From an uncultured Methanobrevibacter sp. (GTDB lineage: Archaea > Methanobacteriota > Methanobacteria > Methanobacteriales > Methanobacteriaceae), in the NCBI GenBank assembly GCA_900314605.1, contig OMVX01000015.1, positions 18,681 through 82,680 on the forward strand: a stretch of 64,000 nt of DNA. Direction: 5' to 3'. Numbering within the stretch: position 1 is the first letter of the stretch; each line of letters opens with the position of its first letter. The translations under genes and the position numbers were made by a program. The notes beneath the pieces are model-generated. The model was not told the DNA's origin and made no database searches. It saw only the letters and a program-made list of their open reading frames with translations. Below, piece by piece: positions 9,271 through 19,788 of the stretch.

Positions 9271-9926
9271 TTTTTGTTTTTTTTGAACAATTTTGTTGCT
9301 TTAGAAATACCTAATACTGAAACGTTGCCTAAAGCAGATTCCTTTATTTTATTTTTATAGAATGTCTCTTCATCAAAAGTACCTTTTTCTTTTTCTTGAT
9401 TAATTTCACTAACAATATTATCTACCATATCCTGGTAAAACTGCACTGCTTTGTCATGAGGCATATCTTTTGTTGGAGTGTAAATTTGAGATGCTGTAAC
9501 ACCAACAATACTACTTGTACTTCCCATCATACTTCTTTCATACATAAAAATGTCTTTAACCAATAAATCATCTATAGAGTCATATACTTCAAGAAATACG
9601 GGTTCAATTTTTTCAAAATATTTCCTATCCATTGGATTATTGGTACTTTTAGAAATATTTTTATATTTATAAGAAGCAGTTTTATCTAAGACAAGGTCCA
9701 TCACTTTACTTTTTCCAAATAAACCACCTAATTTTCCTGAAATTTTATCATCAAAATTGATTATATTATCTCCAATATCTTTATTTTCATCATCTGATAA
9801 TTGTTTATCTTTAATAATTATATCATTATTTTGAATAGGAGAACTGGTTTTAATTATCTTTGATCCACAATTTGGACAAAAATAACTTTCTCCTGCTTCA
9901 TTTCCACAAGTGGTACATTTTACCAT
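9267..9926 (-). CDS. zinc-ribbon protein, last gene of a five-gene operon
   Basis: 219 residues. An N-terminal zinc ribbon (CTTCGNEAGESYFCPNCG, residues 4-21) is followed by an acidic, low-complexity linker and a mostly helical soluble domain without a membrane segment, ending in a basic tail (KATKLFKKNKN). A GGAGGGTTTA-like ribosome binding site precedes the ATG. The gene starts 47 bases after the stop of the preceding minus-strand gene, so it probably belongs to the same operon. No known family is recognised. Confidence 0.75.
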   Translation of the reverse strand: MVKCTTCGNEAGESYFCPNCGSKIIKTSSPIQNNDIIIKDKQLSDDENKDIGDNIINFDDKISGKLGGLFGKSKVMDLVLDKTASYKYKNISKSTNNPMDRKYFEKIEPVFLEVYDSIDDLLVKDIFMYERSMMGSTSSIVGVTASQIYTPTKDMPHDKAVQFYQDMVDNIVSEINQEKEKGTFDEETFYKNKIKESALGNVSVLGISKATKLFKKNKN

Positions 9927-9973
9927 ATAAACCCTCCAATTAATTTAGATAATAAAATCTATATATTCTTTAT

Positions 9974-10807
9974 TTAATGTATAGGAGCCACATCTTCATT
10001 TATATGTCCAATTACTAAATTTTTTTCATCGGTTGTGTTTATTACAATATCTGCTTTAATATGTGATATTTTATAATATTTTTCAATATTTTCACCCTTT
10101 TCACCTAATGTTTTAGTTATTGAAAATTTATAATTAGTATCTTGAAGGTATGTCTCATCAGCATTAAATGTAAAATTTCCCCAATTTTCAGTTCCACCAT
10201 TATCAAATGACACTTCAACATTAGTTAATCTTAATCCAGTTACTCTTGTAATGGTTTCTTTAGGCATTAATGAAAATTTAGTTACAGCAGTACCTATTTG
10301 ATAATCTTTATGATTAGTACTAGATTTATTTAAATATTTAGTCCACTCATCTTCAGTCATTCCGCTTTGTTCTAACTCCAGTTTATACTGTTGAGGATTA
10401 TTTTCTTTTAAATATTGAAGATTCTCTGCTTCTTCTATCTTTTGAGCGTTTGCACTTTCAACAGCTCCACCAAAAGGAGTATCAGTATAACTTACAGACA
10501 TTTCAATACTAGTTACATCAACAAGATCATTATTAAATATGTTTCCTGCAAATGAAAAAATTCCAATTAATGCAACAATAATTATAATCAATATTATTAA
10601 TTTGGGATTAGATAAAAAGGAATTAATAAAATTAGTATTGTTATTAGTATTGTTATTAGTATTGTTATTAGTATTGTTATTAGTATTGGATTCTTTTGAT
10701 TGTTTTGTATTAGGGTTATTTTTATCTTTTACTATATTTCCACAGTTAGGGCAGATTTTTGAATTATCATCCACTTTTTCTCCACAATTAGAACAAAATT
10801 TACTCAT
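9974..10807 (-). CDS. zinc-ribbon membrane-anchored protein with NNNT repeats
   Basis: 277 residues. It has a zinc ribbon at residues 5-22 (CSNCGEKVDDNSKICPNCG), a linker carrying a perfect Asn-Thr-Asn-Asn repeat, one membrane helix (about residues 69-88, LIILIIIIVALIGIFSFAG) and an outer domain of about 180 residues of unknown family. The start codon overlaps the end of the upstream gene (10800) by eight bases, which suggests translational coupling. The linker repeat is encoded by a 12-bp tandem array, so copy-number change would alter linker length without breaking the frame. Confidence 0.78.
   Translation of the reverse strand: MSKFCSNCGEKVDDNSKICPNCGNIVKDKNNPNTKQSKESNTNNNTNNNTNNNTNNNTNFINSFLSNPKLIILIIIIVALIGIFSFAGNIFNNDLVDVTSIEMSVSYTDTPFGGAVESANAQKIEEAENLQYLKENNPQQYKLELEQSGMTEDEWTKYLNKSSTNHKDYQIGTAVTKFSLMPKETITRVTGLRLTNVEVSFDNGGTENWGNFTFNADETYLQDTNYKFSITKTLGEKGENIEKYYKISHIKADIVINTTDEKNLVIGHINEDVAPIH
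10631..10689. repeat. 12-bp in-frame tandem repeat
   Basis: The unit ATTAGTATTGTT is repeated from 10631 about five times inside the zinc-ribbon gene at 9974-10807, where it encodes the (Asn-Thr-Asn-Asn) linker between the ribbon and the membrane helix. A unit of 12 bases keeps the frame when copies are gained or lost. Confidence 0.95.
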
Positions 10808-11240
10808 TTTTTATGTCTCCATTATTTAGTTGCACATATTTTCCAATGAAAGCTCCACTTAATGATGATATTAAGAAGTATCCAAATATAAATCCTCCAA
10901 GCCAATAGAATATACTTCCAAATATCCCAATTATAGCTCCATATATTAAAGCATGAATATATGTCTGTTTTGTTAAATATCCTGCAACTAATGAACCAAT
11001 AAATGCTCCAAATATGGCCAAATAACTATAAAAACCAGATATTCCAACAAATATTAATGCTATAATTAATCCAATAACTATCGGCATTAATTCAATATTT
11101 TTAAATACTCCTTCAATATTATTTGATGAAATATTATTATTGTTGTTAAGGTTATTATTTTGTTTTTTAATTTCAGAACCGCATTTTGGACAAAATCTTT
11201 TATTACCTACTTGATTTCCACAAACTGGACAGTATGCCAT
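10800..11240 (-). CDS. zinc-ribbon protein with polytopic membrane domain
   Basis: 146 residues starting MAYCPVCGNQVGNKRFCPK, a zinc ribbon, then an Asn-rich linker and four hydrophobic segments rich in Gly (for example LIIALIFVGISGFYSYLAIF and YGAIIGIFGSIFYWLGG), like small glycine-zipper membrane proteins such as DUF5518. The ATG at 11240 is chosen because AGGTGATTAAA precedes it directly. The in-frame GTG nine bases upstream overlaps that ribosome binding site. It begins one base after the stop of the preceding gene and overlaps the next by eight bases, so it is the middle of an operon. Confidence 0.78.
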   Translation of the reverse strand: MAYCPVCGNQVGNKRFCPKCGSEIKKQNNNLNNNNNISSNNIEGVFKNIELMPIVIGLIIALIFVGISGFYSYLAIFGAFIGSLVAGYLTKQTYIHALIYGAIIGIFGSIFYWLGGFIFGYFLISSLSGAFIGKYVQLNNGDIKNE

Positions 11241-11241
11241 T

Positions 11242-11673
11242 TTAATCACCTAAATTTAACAAGGATATGTCAAATTTTATGAATCCTAATTCAATTGTCT
11301 TATACAAATCAGAATCACGATCAATTATTTCTATATCCTCTGTATTAAATAAATCCATAATTTTTAGAAAAACAAATTCATGATGTTGTTTTTCATATTC
11401 CGGAATATTTACATCCTCATATATCTGGTCTAATAAAATTTTGACAAGGTTTATTAAATCTTCTTTTTCTCCAGCATTTTGATCTAATTTAAATTCATCA
11501 GGAGACAAATTAGTATTGATTAAAAACATATCATTCTCTTTGCCGTTTACATAAATACAATATCCTTTATTTTTAATATAAACAGCACATAGTTTATCTT
11601 CTCCAAATATATTTGTTTCAACTTTTTTATAACCATCAGGAGGCATTAAAAAGCTTAATTTACGAACATTCAT
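11242..11673 (-). CDS. hypothetical soluble protein in zinc-ribbon operon
   Basis: 143 residues, beginning MNVRKLSFLMPPDGYKKVE. No signal peptide, membrane segment or known domain is visible. The sequence alternates predicted strands and helices and ends in a hydrophobic FIKFDISLLNL. The start at 11673 is preceded by AAGGTGAAAATA; an upstream in-frame GTG lies inside that ribosome binding site. Tight spacing to the genes on both sides argues for co-expression with the zinc-ribbon membrane proteins. Confidence 0.72.
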   Translation of the reverse strand: MNVRKLSFLMPPDGYKKVETNIFGEDKLCAVYIKNKGYCIYVNGKENDMFLINTNLSPDEFKLDQNAGEKEDLINLVKILLDQIYEDVNIPEYEKQHHEFVFLKIMDLFNTEDIEIIDRDSDLYKTIELGFIKFDISLLNLGD

Positions 11674-11713
11674 TATTTTCACCTTAAAAATTAATAAAGA
11701 AGTAATTTCCTAC

Positions 11714-12169
11714 CTATTTAAATTCAATGCTATTTAATGCATCTTGTAGTCTAATGTCAGAACCAGTCACAATAATTACTTTCGAATTATCATCAGAGGA
11801 TACTATATATCCATGCATTCCATGACCCAGTTCCTCTTCAGCATCCCAAGAATAGATTCCATCTTTAAATTCAACAGTATGATTAGTTTTAATTTTCTTT
11901 AAAACGAAATCTGTTGTATTGTTATTTCCATTAGTATTTGAGGTATCCACATATGAAATAGTAGCAAAATTACTCAAATCACTATTAGGGATTTCATATA
12001 TAGTTTGATTAGCATCATCTTGTGTTTCGGTGATGTTAGCTGAACTTTCAGGTATATTCATTTTAAAATCACCAAAATCATGTGATGTTAATTCTTCACT
12101 TGCAGAAACACTAACTACTGAAACAATTGTTGTTAGTATTATCAACAAAACAATTATTTTTCTATTCAT
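11714..12169 (-). CDS. small secreted protein, first gene of the zinc-ribbon operon
   Basis: 151 residues with a signal peptide (MNRKIIVLLIILTTIVSVV, cleavage probably near VSASE) and a mature part of about 125 residues with no recognised family. The mature part, containing DFGDFKMNIPE, resembles the outer domain of the protein at 6270 (DFSKFEIDLPVGSDF), so the two probably share a fold. GGAG is present upstream. It lies 40 bases before the next minus-strand gene and probably starts the operon running down to 9267. Confidence 0.75.
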   Translation of the reverse strand: MNRKIIVLLIILTTIVSVVSVSASEELTSHDFGDFKMNIPESSANITETQDDANQTIYEIPNSDLSNFATISYVDTSNTNGNNNTTDFVLKKIKTNHTVEFKDGIYSWDAEEELGHGMHGYIVSSDDNSKVIIVTGSDIRLQDALNSIEFK

Positions 12170-12351
12170 AACCTTTATTCTCCATGAAATTTTTATACAA
12201 AAATTAAATCTTGCAATATAATTTATTGGTATATAATAATATATATCTTGTGTTTAAATCGAATTATTAAGAATAATAAATAATGATTATAGATTATTAT
12301 GAACATTTGAATAACTATCAAAGTAGTTTATAAACAATATAAAAAATAAAT

Positions 12352-12630
12352 ATGAGTCAAAAAGAATCTGAACCAAATTTTTGGTCATTAATTGGATATA
12401 TCAAAGTATCTCCAGCTCGTTTAAATTGTATTAAATCTATTGGTACAGAATATAAAATGCCAACTGAAATATCAAAAGAAAGTAAAATGCGAATAAGTCA
12501 AATATCAAATGCATTACATGATTTAAAAGAAAAAGAAATAGTATATTGTTTAAACGAAGATAATGTTAAAGGCAGATTATATCAAAACACAAAATTAGGA
12601 TTAAAGCTATTAAAAGAACTGGAAAAGTAA
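12352..12630 (+). CDS. winged-helix transcriptional regulator (paralogue A)
   Basis: 92 residues in a single winged-helix domain: a recognition region around PTEISKESKMRISQISNALHD, then the wing (EKEIVYCLNEDNVKGRLYQ) and a closing helix (TKLGLKLLKELEK). This is the archaeal small HTH type common in Methanobacteriales, probably a DNA-binding dimer. No clear Shine-Dalgarno site precedes the ATG, so the mRNA may be near-leaderless. It faces a paralogue on the other strand, with stop codons only 16 bases apart. Confidence 0.82.
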   Translation: MSQKESEPNFWSLIGYIKVSPARLNCIKSIGTEYKMPTEISKESKMRISQISNALHDLKEKEIVYCLNEDNVKGRLYQNTKLGLKLLKELEK

Positions 12631-12646
12631 AAAAAAAATAATAATA

Positions 12647-12895
12647 TTATTTTATTTTTTCTATTATTTTTAATCCTTTAGATGTTGAACGATATAATCT
12701 ACCTTTTCTCACATCAGGATTAATACATTCAACTAAGTCATAATGTTTTAATTCAGACAATACCTTGCTAATATGATTTATAAGGATTCCAGTCTTTTGT
12801 GAAATTTCTTTAGGCATCAATATCTCTTTTTCAAGTGATTTTAATACATCTACTCTATATTTTGACCTTTTTACATATTGAACTATATCTTTCAT
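12647..12895 (-). CDS. winged-helix transcriptional regulator (paralogue B)
   Basis: 82 residues, the same domain as the convergent neighbour: MPKEISQKTGILINHISKV aligns with MPTEISKESKMRISQISNA, and VRKGRLYRSTSKGLKIIEKI with VKGRLYQNTKLGLKLLKEL. It lacks the N-terminal extension of the other copy. GGTGGTTAA precedes the ATG. The two probably arose by duplication and inversion. Their targets are unknown. Confidence 0.82.
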   Translation of the reverse strand: MKDIVQYVKRSKYRVDVLKSLEKEILMPKEISQKTGILINHISKVLSELKHYDLVECINPDVRKGRLYRSTSKGLKIIEKIK

Positions 12896-13166
12896 TTAAC
12901 CACCAAAATTATTTAAAACAAATTTTTATCATCAACTAAACCATATTCTCAAATAAAAATTACTTCACAGGAAATAATTTAGTATTTTAATTACTTTCTT
13001 TATTAATTTATTGATATAGGTCATCAATATTTATAAAAAAAGGAAAAATGATTTAAACACAGTTTCAATATCTGTTAAAGAAAAAAATATCATTTAGACT
13101 TTACAGAAATTAATTATAATTATGGTAATAAAGCAAAAAATTAGATAAAAAAAGTATTTAAGAGAT

Positions 13167-14825
13167 TTAATCTCTTAAAAATTCAATTTCAAACATTATA
13201 ACAGGATATTCTAAATCAAAATTAGTAATTACTTCAGGTGATATTTCACCAAAGAATCCTTTAATATTACCGTTTTTAGAACTTCCTTTAATATTTGCAA
13301 CTCTACCTGTAATAAAACTTGGATTGTCTGAGGAGGATACTTCCATAGTATAATCTAAGTTAGAAAGCACATTTGATACAATAGATTTCATTTCAGTAAA
13401 GTTTGCATTTGAATGACATATTGCCCCTGCAAGTTTTTTACCCGCTCTTACATTAAATTGGGTAGTGTCATCTAAGTATAGAACATCTCCAATTTCAAAT
13501 ATTTTTTGTGGTAAATCTTCTGCTTTGTTATCTTCTAAGAATTCAAGAAGATTATTAAGTAAACTGGTTCTAATCATAGTACCTTCAATACTAATAGGTT
13601 TTGATACTTGAACATGTTCGGTTTCTTCCTGTAACATCTTTTTATAGTGTGACTCTTCAGATGTTAACATTAAACTCATAACTTCATTAAAACCTAAACC
13701 TACCATTAGCTCACGAATGGTTTTTTCACCTTTAAACCAATCATGTTCATATGCAACAGTGCTGATTTCTGGAAGTTTACTTGGGATTTTATTTATACAG
13801 TATTGTATTGCTACATTTTCAACAATATCTACTTCATGTAAAATATCACATCTAAATGGAGGAACTTTAACTTTTACTTCATTTTCATTTATGATTTCTC
13901 CATCAAATCTTGCTTTTTCTATTAATCTTTTTACATCTTCAGCATTAAGTGATGTTCCACCAATAAGCTCATTACATAAATCAACGTGTACTATTTTTTC
14001 TTGTGGAGTTAAATCTGGGGTTAAAAAGTTTTCATCTTCATAAACCATTTCCATACTTTTAATTTGTCCTCCAGCTTCTGCAAATGAGGTAACTATAATA
14101 TTTAAACTTTCTTCTACTGCTTTTTTATCAGTACCTGTTACATCAACAATAATAGTATGGGTGTCTTCTGTAAGTTTGGTTAATTCTCCATTGATGATTG
14201 GAGGCATTGATAAAACTTTATCTTCACTATCTAAAATTAATGGATATTTATCATAATCTTCAAGAAGATGTGCATATTTTTTACCGGTTTCATGTTCTGT
14301 AAATATTTCACCAGGTTTAAGTTCCTTATCCATTTCAAGAGGGATAAATGAATTTTCATCTTTTCCAGTAGCTATATATTTATAATCTCCAGTAATTACA
14401 TCTGCATTATGTATTCCTATTGCGACTTTTTTCCTATCTCTTCCAATTACCCAATGTAAGTTTTCCTGAAAGTCCATAATATATTTGATTTTGTTTCCAG
14501 TAAAATCTACATTTTCTATTTTTGCAAATGCAATATATGGTCTGATATTTTCTACTTCTTTTGAAATGTAAACCTTTTCACCGGAAGGTTCTACGTTGTA
14601 TTGTGGAAGACCTGTTTCCTCAGATAAAAATCCTTTAAGAGATCTTGCAACCCCTTCAACAGATAAATTATCTGGACGATTTGGGAAGAATTCTACTTTT
14701 ATTTCATTGTCATCATAATCTTCAATGTCACTTCCCATCATAGGTAAAGTATTAATAAGTTTATCTTTTTCAATATCTATTCCTAAATCTTTTAAGTCCT
14801 CGTATTCGAATGTAATTACGGGCAT
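13167..14825 (-). CDS. pheT: phenylalanyl-tRNA synthetase beta subunit (archaeal type)
   Basis: About 552 residues, the short archaeal/eukaryotic form of PheRS beta, which charges tRNA-Phe together with PheS (not in this window). It starts [18 protein letters not shown]. The B1, B5 ([20 protein letters not shown]) and catalytic-like core ([20 protein letters not shown]) regions are present and it ends with [21 protein letters not shown] prefer the ATG at 14825 because GGAG lies about ten bases upstream and archaeal homologues begin MP; the ATG at 14840 would add five residues. Confidence 0.95.
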   Translation of the reverse strand: MPVITFEYEDLKDLGIDIEKDKLINTLPMMGSDIEDYDDNEIKVEFFPNRPDNLSVEGVARSLKGFLSEETGLPQYNVEPSGEKVYISKEVENIRPYIAFAKIENVDFTGNKIKYIMDFQENLHWVIGRDRKKVAIGIHNADVITGDYKYIATGKDENSFIPLEMDKELKPGEIFTEHETGKKYAHLLEDYDKYPLILDSEDKVLSMPPIINGELTKLTEDTHTIIVDVTGTDKKAVEESLNIIVTSFAEAGGQIKSMEMVYEDENFLTPDLTPQEKIVHVDLCNELIGGTSLNAEDVKRLIEKARFDGEIINENEVKVKVPPFRCDILHEVDIVENVAIQYCINKIPSKLPEISTVAYEHDWFKGEKTIRELMVGLGFNEVMSLMLTSEESHYKKMLQEETEHVQVSKPISIEGTMIRTSLLNNLLEFLEDNKAEDLPQKIFEIGDVLYLDDTTQFNVRAGKKLAGAICHSNANFTEMKSIVSNVLSNLDYTMEVSSSDNPSFITGRVANIKGSSKNGNIKGFFGEISPEVITNFDLEYPVIMFEIEFLRD

Positions 14826-14899
14826 GTAAGTTTTCTCCATTAATTATTTGATAAAAATGAATTATAATTTTATAAATTTTGTAAAGAATTAATTATTTT

Positions 14900-15256
14900 T
14901 TAAAATCCAAATATTGCAATAAAGAACAGGGATTCAATAACAAAATGTAATGCTCTGTGTTGTATTGGAGGCATATGATTTATAAAAAATGAATGTGATA
15001 AATCAATAAATAAATGTATTAATGCTGCCAGTATTCCTATTTCCACTTGCTCAAAAAGAATGGATATTACTAAAAAATGGAATGCTGCTTCTAAAAGTTC
15101 ATGTAATAACCAGGATATTATATGGTCTTTTGTTGCAATATTTAGTATTCCTCCAAAAACTATGTAGAAATCAGCAAAAATATTCCAGACTAATTGACCA
15201 TGTAATAAATCACTTAATGCTAATGCTACAGCAACATAAAACCATAATAATTCCAT
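14900..15256 (-). CDS. small polytopic membrane protein next to pheT
   Basis: 118 residues with three to four hydrophobic segments and conspicuous acidic and histidine residues inside or beside them (ALALSDLLHGQLV, SWLLHELLEAAFHFLV, LIHLFIDLSHSFFINH). That pattern could bind a metal, but this is speculation. No family is recognised. It lies upstream of pheT on the same strand with a 74-base gap, so co-transcription is possible. GGAGAAATAAAAA precedes the ATG. Confidence 0.65.
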   Translation of the reverse strand: MELLWFYVAVALALSDLLHGQLVWNIFADFYIVFGGILNIATKDHIISWLLHELLEAAFHFLVISILFEQVEIGILAALIHLFIDLSHSFFINHMPPIQHRALHFVIESLFFIAIFGF

Positions 15257-15543
15257 TTTTTATTTCTCCATGGATATTTAAAAAATATTTTAATAAAAGT
15301 TTCTCTTAAGTTTTTTTATATTTTGTATCTATTTTAAAAAGTTGATTTTTTTTTTCAAGATACTAAAATTTATATAAATATAAATTATCATTATCTATTT
15401 ATTTTATTAATTATATTAATAAATATTTATTTATTATTAAAATTATATTATTATTATAATCAAAAGATTTATTTAAGTTTATAAATATTCTTAAAAAATT
15501 TATAATTTATTATTTTTTTAAAAAAGTTTCATATAGGGAGATT

Positions 15544-18273
15544 ATGTCTGCTAAAAATATTGAAAAAGATTATGACCATAAAAAAGAAAAATTATGGTGT
15601 GAAAGATGGCAAGATGATGAAATTTTTAAATATATTGGTGATGGAACAAGACCAAGATATATTATAGATACTCCACCACCTTATCCAACTGGAAAATTAC
15701 ATTTAGGACATGTATTAAACTGGGTATATATGGATATGGATGCACGATTTAGACGTTTAAAAGGTTATGATGTATTGTTTCCACAAGGTTGGGATTGTCA
15801 TGGTCTTCCTACTGAAGTAAAAGTTGAAGAAACTCACAATATTAAGAAAAATGATGTTTCAAGAGCAGAATTTAGAAAAATGTGTGTTGAATTAACTACA
15901 GAAAATATTGAACTTATGCGCCATCAGATGCAGAAAGTAGGATTTTCACAGGATTGGAGTCGAGAATTTATAACAATGACTCCAGAATATAGGAAAAGAA
16001 CCCAGTTATCTTTTTTAAAAATGCATGAACAGGAATTAATTTATAGAGGTATACATCCGGTATACTGGTGTCCAAGATGTGAAACAGCTATTGCTTTTGC
16101 AGAAGTTGAATATTCAGATAATAAATCTCATTTAAATTATGTTAATTTCCCACCTGCAGATTTATCTGATGTTAGTAATATTCCAGAAGATAATTCTTAT
16201 ATTAGACCTGATTCTAATAAGGCTGATTCTAAAGAAAAAGGAATTTTAATTGCAACATCAAGGCCAGAACTTATGTCTGCATGTGTTGCAGTTGTTATTC
16301 ATCCAGAAGATGAAAGATATAATCATCTATTAGGTAAATATGTAGAAGTACCTTTAACATCACAAAAAGTTAAAATCATAGCAGATGAGGAAGTAGACCC
16401 TGAATTCGGTACAGGTGCTGTAATGATTTGTACTTTTGGTGATAAAACTGATGTATCATGGGTAAATAAATATGATTTAGAAGTTATTGAAGCTATTACA
16501 GAACAAGGTATTATGACCTCTGCTGCAGGTAAATATGAGGGTATGACGTTACAGGATGCTAAGAAAGCTACTATTAAGGATTTAAAAGATGAAGGATATC
16601 TTATAAAACAGGAAGAACTTGATCAGAATGTAGGTCAATGTTGGAGATGTAAAACACCTATTGAAATTTTAGTTAAAAAACAATGGTTTATTGCAGTTAG
16701 AAAATTAATAGATGATGTTAAAAAATCTTCTAGTGAAATCAGATGGGTACCAGACCATATGGAATCAAGACTTTTAAATTGGGCTGATTCTATGGAATGG
16801 GACTGGTGTATTTCAAGACAAAGATTATTTGCAACCCCAATACCTGTATGGTATTGTAAAGAATGTGGTAAAGTAATCTTACCAAATGAAGAAGATTTAC
16901 CAATAGACCCAACTGAAGATATGCCAAAACAACCATGTGAATGTGGTTGTAATGAGTTTATCCCTGAAACAGATGTTTTAGATACTTGGATGGACAGTTC
17001 AATTTCCCCACTTTCTGTTGCTGAGTGGCCTAATCCAGGTTATGAAAATAATTTCCCTTCAACTATACGTCCTCAGGGCCATGATATTATTCGTACCTGG
17101 ACTTTTTATACTATGCTTAGATGTTTAGCTTTAACTGGTAAAAAACCATGGGAAGATATAATTATTAATGGTATGGTATTTGGTGAAGACGGATATAAAA
17201 TGAGTAAATCCAGGGGAAATGTTATTGGCCCTGAAGAAGTTATTGAGGAATATGGTGCAGACGCTTTAAGAATATGGGCATCAAACAGTCTTCCAGGTTC
17301 TGATGTTGCATTTGCATGGAAGGATATTAAACACGGATATAAATTCTTTAGAAAATTCTGGAATGCATTTAGATTTATCAGTATGCACATATTCTCTGAT
17401 GATGATTTATCTAATCCATGTGAAATAGAAAAATACTTAAATCCTATGGATAAATGGATTGTATCTAAATTTAATTCATTAAATAAAATTACAAATCAGG
17501 GTTTTAATGATTTTGAATATGCAAAAGCAGTTACCACTATAGAACAGTTTGTATGGCATGATTTCTGTGATGAATATATTGAGGCAGTAAAATACAGGTT
17601 ATATGGTGATGATGTAAGTGATAATTCAAGAATTGCTGCAAAATTCACATTAAAATATATTGTTGAAAATACTTTAATTTTACTTTCTCCAATTGCTCCA
17701 TTCTTTACAGAGGAAGTATATCAACACTTTAACAGTGAAAGTATTCATGTTCAAAAATGGCCTGATGTGATTGAGACATTGGATGAAGATTCATTAAGGG
17801 ATAATGGTGATTTAACAATAGAATTAATTGATGAGGTAAGAAGATTCAAATCTTCAAATAAAATCCCCTTAAATGTACCATTAAATACTGTAAATGTTTA
17901 CACAAATGGGGATTTAGAGAAAATATTTAATCTATACTCTGAAGATATTAAAGGAACCTTAAAAATCTCAAACCTTAATATTCTAATTGGTAAACCAGAT
18001 GTTCATGAAAATGTCATTGAAGTAGAACCAGATATGAGTAAAATCGGCCCAGAATTTAGAAAAGATGCAGGTAAAATCATAGGATATATTAATTCTCACA
18101 GTGCAGATGAGATTGCAAAAGAACTTGAAGAGTCTGGTAATCTTACAATTGATGATTTAGAGGTATCTTCTGATTATCTCAATCTTAAAACAGAAGTTGT
18201 TGGTTCAACAGGTGAAAAAGTAGATATTTTCCAATCTGAGAAATTAGATATTATTTTAGAAGTAATTCGTTAA
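15544..18273 (+). CDS. valS: valyl-tRNA synthetase
   Basis: 909 residues, class I synthetase that charges tRNA-Val and edits mischarged threonine. The HIGH-type motif is in [17 protein letters not shown] near residue 45 and the KMSKSRGN signature near residue 555. The editing domain contains [20 protein letters not shown], and a zinc-knuckle-like pair CPRCE / CWRCK is present. A C-terminal anticodon-binding helical domain follows. Start ATG is preceded by GGGAGATT. A TATA-like AATTTATATAAATA lies near 15367, so the leader may be about 150 bases. Confidence 0.97.
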   Translation: MSAKNIEKDYDHKKEKLWCERWQDDEIFKYIGDGTRPRYIIDTPPPYPTGKLHLGHVLNWVYMDMDARFRRLKGYDVLFPQGWDCHGLPTEVKVEETHNIKKNDVSRAEFRKMCVELTTENIELMRHQMQKVGFSQDWSREFITMTPEYRKRTQLSFLKMHEQELIYRGIHPVYWCPRCETAIAFAEVEYSDNKSHLNYVNFPPADLSDVSNIPEDNSYIRPDSNKADSKEKGILIATSRPELMSACVAVVIHPEDERYNHLLGKYVEVPLTSQKVKIIADEEVDPEFGTGAVMICTFGDKTDVSWVNKYDLEVIEAITEQGIMTSAAGKYEGMTLQDAKKATIKDLKDEGYLIKQEELDQNVGQCWRCKTPIEILVKKQWFIAVRKLIDDVKKSSSEIRWVPDHMESRLLNWADSMEWDWCISRQRLFATPIPVWYCKECGKVILPNEEDLPIDPTEDMPKQPCECGCNEFIPETDVLDTWMDSSISPLSVAEWPNPGYENNFPSTIRPQGHDIIRTWTFYTMLRCLALTGKKPWEDIIINGMVFGEDGYKMSKSRGNVIGPEEVIEEYGADALRIWASNSLPGSDVAFAWKDIKHGYKFFRKFWNAFRFISMHIFSDDDLSNPCEIEKYLNPMDKWIVSKFNSLNKITNQGFNDFEYAKAVTTIEQFVWHDFCDEYIEAVKYRLYGDDVSDNSRIAAKFTLKYIVENTLILLSPIAPFFTEEVYQHFNSESIHVQKWPDVIETLDEDSLRDNGDLTIELIDEVRRFKSSNKIPLNVPLNTVNVYTNGDLEKIFNLYSEDIKGTLKISNLNILIGKPDVHENVIEVEPDMSKIGPEFRKDAGKIIGYINSHSADEIAKELEESGNLTIDDLEVSSDYLNLKTEVVGSTGEKVDIFQSEKLDIILEVIR

Positions 18274-18435
18274 TTACTTCAAATCTATTTAATCTTTTTT
18301 TTCTTAAGTATTTAATTTAAGAAATATATTATTGGGTAGAATTATAGTTTAAGTTATTTGAATTTATTTAGTTTATTTAGAACTATATTTTCTTCTAAAA
18401 ATATAATATATTTCTAGATTTTAACAAATTATAAA

Positions 18436-19773
18436 ATGATTATTATGAAATTAAAATTTAAAGGATGTATAGAATTATCTGGAGAAGTTAAAGCACCTTC
18501 TTCTAAAAGTTATACTCACAGAGCAATTATTCTAGCTTCACTTGCAAAAGGTAGAAGTTTAGTTTTTAATCCATTATTATCTGAAGATACTCTTGCAACT
18601 TTATCTGCATGTAATGATTTAGGTGCTAATATTACTAATTTTGGAGATTATCTTGAAATTGAAGGTGTATCAGGTAAAATTAGCCCTGATTTTGAACCTT
18701 TAATTGCAGATGTAAAAAGAGAACCTGTAATTAATCTGGCTAACTCCGGTACATCTTTAAGACTTTTAACATCTATTGCAGCATTAGGAGATAAAAAAGT
18801 TATTTTTACAGGTGATGAATCACTACAAACAAGACCTATGAATGACCTTTTAGATGCATTAAGTCAATTAGGAGTAAAAACTGAATCAACAGATGGTAAG
18901 GCACCTATTACTGTTTATCCGGGTTTTGATGGTGGTGAAGCTACTATTTCAGGAAATATTTCATCACAGTTTATATCATCTATTTTAATTTCTGCTCCAC
19001 TTACAGAAAATGGTGTTAATTTAGAGGTTTTACCAGAATTTGTATCTAAACCTTATGTTGATATGACTATAGATGTTATGAATAATTTCTCTGTAAATCT
19101 TAAAAGCCAAATTTTAGAAGATAATATTACTAAATTTACTGTTTCTCCTCAGGAATATACCTCATGTGAATATATTGTTGAAGGAGATTATTCTTCTAGT
19201 TCTTATTTACTTGCAGCTTGCGGAATCTTTGGTGGTGAACTTAAAATATTAAATCTCTTTAAAGATTCTAAACAGGGAGATAAAATAATATTGGATATTA
19301 TTGAAAAGATGGGTCCTACTATTATTCGTGAAGATACATATATAACAATTAAATCAGATGGTAATTTAAAAGCTATTCCTGAAATTGACCTATCAGATGC
19401 TCCAGATTTATTAATTACAGTTGCTGTTTTAGCAGCTCTTGCTGAAGGTACAACAAAAATAACCGGTATAGGTCATACCAGATTTAAGGAAACTAACAGA
19501 ATTGCATCTACATGTGAGGAACTTAGAAAATGTGGTTGTAATCTAGAAGAATTTGATGATGAGATTATAATTCATGGTCAGACATTTGATGATAATCGGG
19601 ATTTTACTGTTTCTTCTCATAAGGATCATCGTTTAGCTATGGCTTTTAGTTTAATAAATCTTAAAGGATACAATATTACTATTGAAGATGGACATGTATT
19701 TAATGTATCTTTTCCTAATTTCCTTGATGTAATGTCTGAGATTGGTGTTGAATTAGATTTAAGCTATGAATAA
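18436..19773 (+). CDS. aroA: 3-phosphoshikimate 1-carboxyvinyltransferase (EPSP synthase)
   Basis: Sixth step of the shikimate pathway, joining phosphoenolpyruvate to shikimate 3-phosphate. 445 residues, usual length. Signatures are KAPSSKSYTHRAI near the N-terminus, LANSGTSLRLL for the phosphate site, HTRFKETNRIA and SSHKDHRLAMAFSL. Two in-frame ATGs compete (18436 and 18445). The second has TGAT five bases before it and may be the real start. The nth gene follows after 15 bases, so the two are probably co-transcribed. aroC lies elsewhere in the window. Confidence 0.96.
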   Translation: MIIMKLKFKGCIELSGEVKAPSSKSYTHRAIILASLAKGRSLVFNPLLSEDTLATLSACNDLGANITNFGDYLEIEGVSGKISPDFEPLIADVKREPVINLANSGTSLRLLTSIAALGDKKVIFTGDESLQTRPMNDLLDALSQLGVKTESTDGKAPITVYPGFDGGEATISGNISSQFISSILISAPLTENGVNLEVLPEFVSKPYVDMTIDVMNNFSVNLKSQILEDNITKFTVSPQEYTSCEYIVEGDYSSSSYLLAACGIFGGELKILNLFKDSKQGDKIILDIIEKMGPTIIREDTYITIKSDGNLKAIPEIDLSDAPDLLITVAVLAALAEGTTKITGIGHTRFKETNRIASTCEELRKCGCNLEEFDDEIIIHGQTFDDNRDFTVSSHKDHRLAMAFSLINLKGYNITIEDGHVFNVSFPNFLDVMSEIGVELDLSYE

Positions 19774-19788
19774 TTTGTGGGGGATTTT

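Noticed and set aside
9267..11240. Toxin-antitoxin or defence island made of the zinc-ribbon genes
   Set aside because: No nuclease, ATPase or antitoxin domain is visible. The proteins look like envelope proteins.
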